A stretch of DNA of 34,356 nucleotides from Rhizophlyctis rosea (Eukaryota; Chytridiomycota; Chytridiomycetes; Rhizophlyctidales; Rhizophlyctidaceae). Below are positions 31,571-34,356 of the stretch, in pieces (the first letter of the stretch is position 1; each line of letters starts with the position of its first letter). The notes beneath the pieces are model-generated. The model was not told where the DNA came from and made no database searches. It saw nothing but the letters and a program-made list of their open reading frames with translations. The position numbers and the translations under genes were made by a program. The stretch spans positions 1 through 34,356 of the forward strand of contig JADGJC010000278.1 of the NCBI GenBank assembly GCA_027596075.1. The letters are read 5' to 3'.

Positions 31571-32058
31571 ATGGGGGAAGGCTGTTTCGGGGGTTATAGG
31601 AGTATCGTGGATCCGTTGTGGAAAAATGAGAGTTAATACAAAGACTCCAGATATGAGGTGCGTTGTTGCAATCAATTGCCAATTTGAATGATTTAAACTT
31701 AGCATTCTGATGACTTTCACCAGGGTTCCAGTGCCGAGTATGCCGCATTACTCTCCACGACTCATACTGTGTACATCGGAAATTTGAACTATAATACAAG
31801 TGAGGAACAAATTCTCGAGCTCTTCAGTCGTTGCGGGACGGTCGCGGATATTATCATGGGTCGAAACAGAAATACAAACACTCCTTGCGGGTTTGCTTTT
31901 GTGGTGTGAGTGTCTATTGATTACTGTCTGGACTTACAATTGCCAAAATCTGTGTACACTGTGTGCTTGTGATGCTGAGACTATGCACTAGTTTTGCCGA
32001 ACGCGTCGGGGCGGAACAAGCGGTGGCTAATTTGTGTGGTAAACAAATGCTTACGTAA
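31571..32058 (+). pseudogene. CBP20 (nuclear cap-binding subunit) gene, interrupted and truncated
   Basis: Exons 31571-31657, 31724-31905 and 31992-32058 encode a CBP20-type RRM. CBP20 binds the m7G cap of nuclear transcripts together with CBP80. Visible are YKDSRYEG, matching the N-terminal cap-stacking Tyr region, RNP2 VYIGNL with the second stacking Tyr, [13 protein letters not shown], the RNP1-type CGFAFVV, and AERVGAEQAVANL from the last helix. Two defects stand out. TAA at 31634-31636 falls directly before YKD, where the human protein has Gln, so it could arise from one C-to-T change. And the chain stops after GKQMLT, losing the last strand (the DRIIRTD region) and the Gly/Arg-rich tail. 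The first ATG lies only 70 bases after the preceding gene's stop. A live gene read through the TAA, or with an unseen last exon beyond a GTAAAC donor at 32039, is the alternative. Confidence 0.7.
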
Positions 32059-32870
32059 TGCACAAGCCACAATGAACCTGCCCATATTTGAAGAGACATA
32101 GGCACTAGAGGCATTAGAGGCACTAGAGGCGTTGGCCTCTTGGTGCTTGTAGTGCGTGTTCGACTTTTTCGGCTGGCCGGCTGGCAACAAGCTGGCAGGC
32201 AAGTCACTGAAGGCAGTAAAGGGAGTGAAGCCGCTCAAGCAAGTCCAAAGCACAGCAAGCCGGCGGGCGTGTGGGCTGGGGCAAAAATCATGCATCCGGA
32301 ACCCGTGCACAGCCTGCAGGCGGACAGTGGGGACGTGAACGCTGAGGAAGAGGAGCGCGACTGAGAATGGCAGTGCAGTTCACCTTGACGAATGTGTCCC
32401 CAGTAATGACACGGTCTACCCTCCACGCGACGGCTGGCGATCCAGGCATTAAACACTTTTGGTCAAATACGCTACATGAAATCGCACTATACTCACTATC
32501 CCCTCTTGCCCAAGCAGTATGGCTTTTTGAGGCGTCATGCTGATACGAGAGATGCATTGAGAAAAAATGGCAGAGATTGGAGGTCCCGCTTCTCATCTTG
32601 TATGCACAATTTGCAACAGTGGGATGTGAAAGGTTTGCGGTCCCAGTTCCCACGCGCTTGTCTATTCGAACATTTCATGATTATGTAGCCCAAAGTCGAA
32701 GACATAACCCCCCGCTGATGCTCCCTCACCAAGTGTTGGTCCTCCATTTTTGATTTTATCCAGATTATCGACGTCGGGAATATCTACCATTTTGCAAAGA
32801 CCCCTTGTCTTCAGCAGCACAAAAACAAGTCCATACCAAGTGGAATCACTTCAGATTGTAGAAACTAGCG
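32059..32870. other. Intergenic region after the truncated CBP20
   Basis: The missing CBP20 C terminus was searched for by eye in all frames and not seen. Minus-strand frames here are unrecognised. It contains a short 9-base tandem repeat at 32101 and the promoter side of the acyltransferase gene. Confidence 0.4.
32101..32127. repeat. 9-base tandem repeat, three units
   Basis: GGCACTAGA, GGCATTAGA, GGCACTAGA in a row, followed by a degenerate fourth unit starting GGCGTT. It sits about 40 bases beyond the premature end of the CBP20-like gene. Confidence 0.7.
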
Positions 32871-34356
32871 ATGAGTGAAGCTTATAGTATTCATGCCTTG
32901 ACGGGTTTGAGAGGGTTTGCGTGTTTGGGCGTGGTGGCGATGCATTTGTAAGTTACTTATTCTATGTCCGCTGCAATCATTGGTTGGGACCAACAGACAA
33001 CAATAATTGACCCCGCAACTTTGACAGGTTGGGTAGCGGCGGCACCAAAATCTACCTCAACCAAGAATGGTTCGAACTCACCACCATCGGCGACATCGGC
33101 GTCATCTTCTTCTTCGTTCTCTCCTCCTTCCTCCTCACCGTCCGTGCCCTGACAGAGCCTCAAAAACCTCAAGACGCAAAATACTTCCCCTGGTCCCGCA
33201 ACGGCATCCAAGTCCCCTACATCTCCAAACGATGGGTATCCTACATCATTCGGAGAACGTTTCGTATCTTCCCTACCTATATCGTCGTCATGATCCTGGC
33301 TGCCGCCATCCCCCCTTTACAAAAAGTCTATTGCGATCTGAGGACCTACCAACCCTTCGACTGGCTCCAGCTTCTGAAATACGTATTCTTTATCGACGTT
33401 AATTCCATCTTCTGGACCATTCCCCCCGAATTCGAATGGTACCTCATCCAACCCTTCTTCATCGTCCTCTACGAGATGGCGGAGCGGAAAGACAAGTTGG
33501 GCGAGTGGATGCAGTCAACTAAGGAGAATCCCCCCGGTTATCCGATGATGGTGGGACCCTTGGAAGAGAAAATGAGACAAGACTACCGGAAAGGAACTCA
33601 CAACCATATCCTCCACTTTCATTATCGGTTCGGTCGACGCTTCCTCCTCCTCCTCGTTCTGACCCTTCTGAACATGCTCGTCTTCCCGCTCGTCTGGTCC
33701 GCTCGGGGCGCCTACAACTACTACCACGTCTTTCCGTTCATACCCCGCTTTTGGCTCGGCTCTCTGGCAGCGTTTATATACCACATGTGTGCACAATACG
33801 GGTTCTTCGTCCCTGCTGATCCTACCACCTCTAAAACCATCCCGCTCCAAGCCGCCAAATGGATCGCACGGATAGGGGACATCTTCTGTTGGGGGATGCT
33901 GTTGGCGATGTTCCTTACCTTCCCGCATTACGGACGATACCTCCTGAAAATGGCGTATCCGGATGATGAGGCCAAACAGGTGGAACAATACAGTAACGCC
34001 ATGGGGATTTGGCCGGCGGTGGGATCGGCACTTGTTATCTTTGTCCTTTCTTTTGCATGTCGGGGGGGCTCCTTCTCTCGCTTCTTCTGCTGGTCGGCGC
34101 TGACGTTTGCTGGGGAGATCTCCTTCCCGATGTACATGGTACATCTTATCTCCATCTACCTTGTTCAGACACTTAAGATTAATGGGGTGGACGGTATCAT
34201 TTTCTGTTTCTTGTCGGCGTATGGATTGGCGACCGTGGGCCATTTTGTGGTTGAGAAACCTGCTGCGGCGGTTGGGAGTAAGATTGCTAGGGCGGTGAAG
34301 GAGAAGTGGTTTTCCAAGGCGCCGAAGAGGATGGTGGAGGTTGTTGTTGTTGGTGG
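32871..34356 (+). CDS. Acyltransferase-3 family membrane protein, 3' end cut off
   Basis: Exon 1 is 32871-32947 and exon 2 runs from 33028 past the right edge of the window; 468 codons are seen with no stop. The acyltransferase-3 (OafA-like) family moves acyl groups to sugars or other substrates through a bundle of about ten membrane helices. Evidence is the N-terminal signature IHALTGLRGFACLGVVAMH with His8 and His25, VIFFFVLSSFLLT as the second helix, RRTFRIFPTYIVVM, FWTIPPEFEWYLIQPFF, FPFIPRFWLGSLAAF and, near the C end, FAGEISFPMYMVHL, where the family usually has a conserved S-x-Y-H/L-x-H pattern. The family is common in bacteria and also found in fungi, where substrates are mostly unknown. 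The final 220 bases are rich in G/T-ending codons while the first 600 of exon 2 favour C-ending ones. Confidence 0.88.

Noticed and set aside
30488..31636. Genome-wide reassignment of TAA to a sense codon
   Set aside because: The Crh-type gene ends with TAA exactly after its GPI signal, which fits normal termination; two suspect genes do not outweigh that.
31499..31636. Twelfth exon of the armadillo gene (31558-31636)
   Set aside because: Phase allows it, but the same bases fit the start of the CBP20-like gene, and the unspliced eleventh exon ends with TAG at 31499-31501.
33515..34243. 242-codon minus-strand frame
   Set aside because: Antisense shadow of the acyltransferase exon, which has strong family motifs.
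1..34356. CRISPR array, prophage, bacterial operon
   Set aside because: No regularly spaced repeats, and nearly all confident genes contain spliceosomal introns, so the DNA is eukaryotic.

Overview
The window reads as nuclear DNA of a fungus, most likely a flagellated (chytrid-like) one. Genes are split by short GT-AG introns, mostly 55-90 bases. There is a chitin-binding Crh-type wall transglycosylase, which is typical of fungi. There is also a cytosolic carboxypeptidase of the CCP6/AGBL4 type, a tubulin-tail enzyme normally found in lineages with cilia or flagella. The lineage is inferred; no rRNA or tRNA gene was found to confirm it.

Layout. 1-4165: gene remnants, including a frame-broken cytochrome P450 piece and weak membrane-protein exons. 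4166-5606 (-): four-exon FSP1/AIFM2-like NAD(P)H-quinone oxidoreductase with a myristoylation-type N terminus. 6616-8757 (-): 713-residue Ser/Thr/Pro-rich protein of unknown function. 9647-11186 (+): nuclear-type protein with a DUF7918-like N terminus and an RS-like tail. 12159-12757 (+): small mitochondrial-type protein behind a clear TATA box. 12758-16240: gene-poor, with a TA-flanked MITE-like element and a 118-base tandem duplication. 16241-17459 (+): seven-transmembrane protein. 17861-20207 (+): CCP6-like carboxypeptidase in 11 exons. 21009-22691 (+): GPI-anchored CBM18-GH16 Crh enzyme. 23794-24542 (-): four-transmembrane protein. 24543-28920: gene-poor, with two copies of a structured, apparently noncoding element. 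28921-31501 (+): importin-alpha-like armadillo protein with an in-frame TAA. 31571-32058 (+): broken CBP20 (cap-binding) gene. 32871-end (+): acyltransferase-3 membrane protein, cut by the window edge.

The genes do not form one pathway; neighbours are on both strands with no operon-like logic. Loose themes are the cell surface (Crh enzyme, acyltransferase, membrane proteins) and the nucleus (armadillo protein, CBP20, RS-tailed protein). The most unusual signals are the repeated RNA-like element at 26439-27486, whose helices are kept by compensatory base changes, and a recurrent switch inside exons from A/C-ending to G/T-ending synonymous codons. All exon structures were built by eye from splice sites, phase and family resemblance; no search was run.
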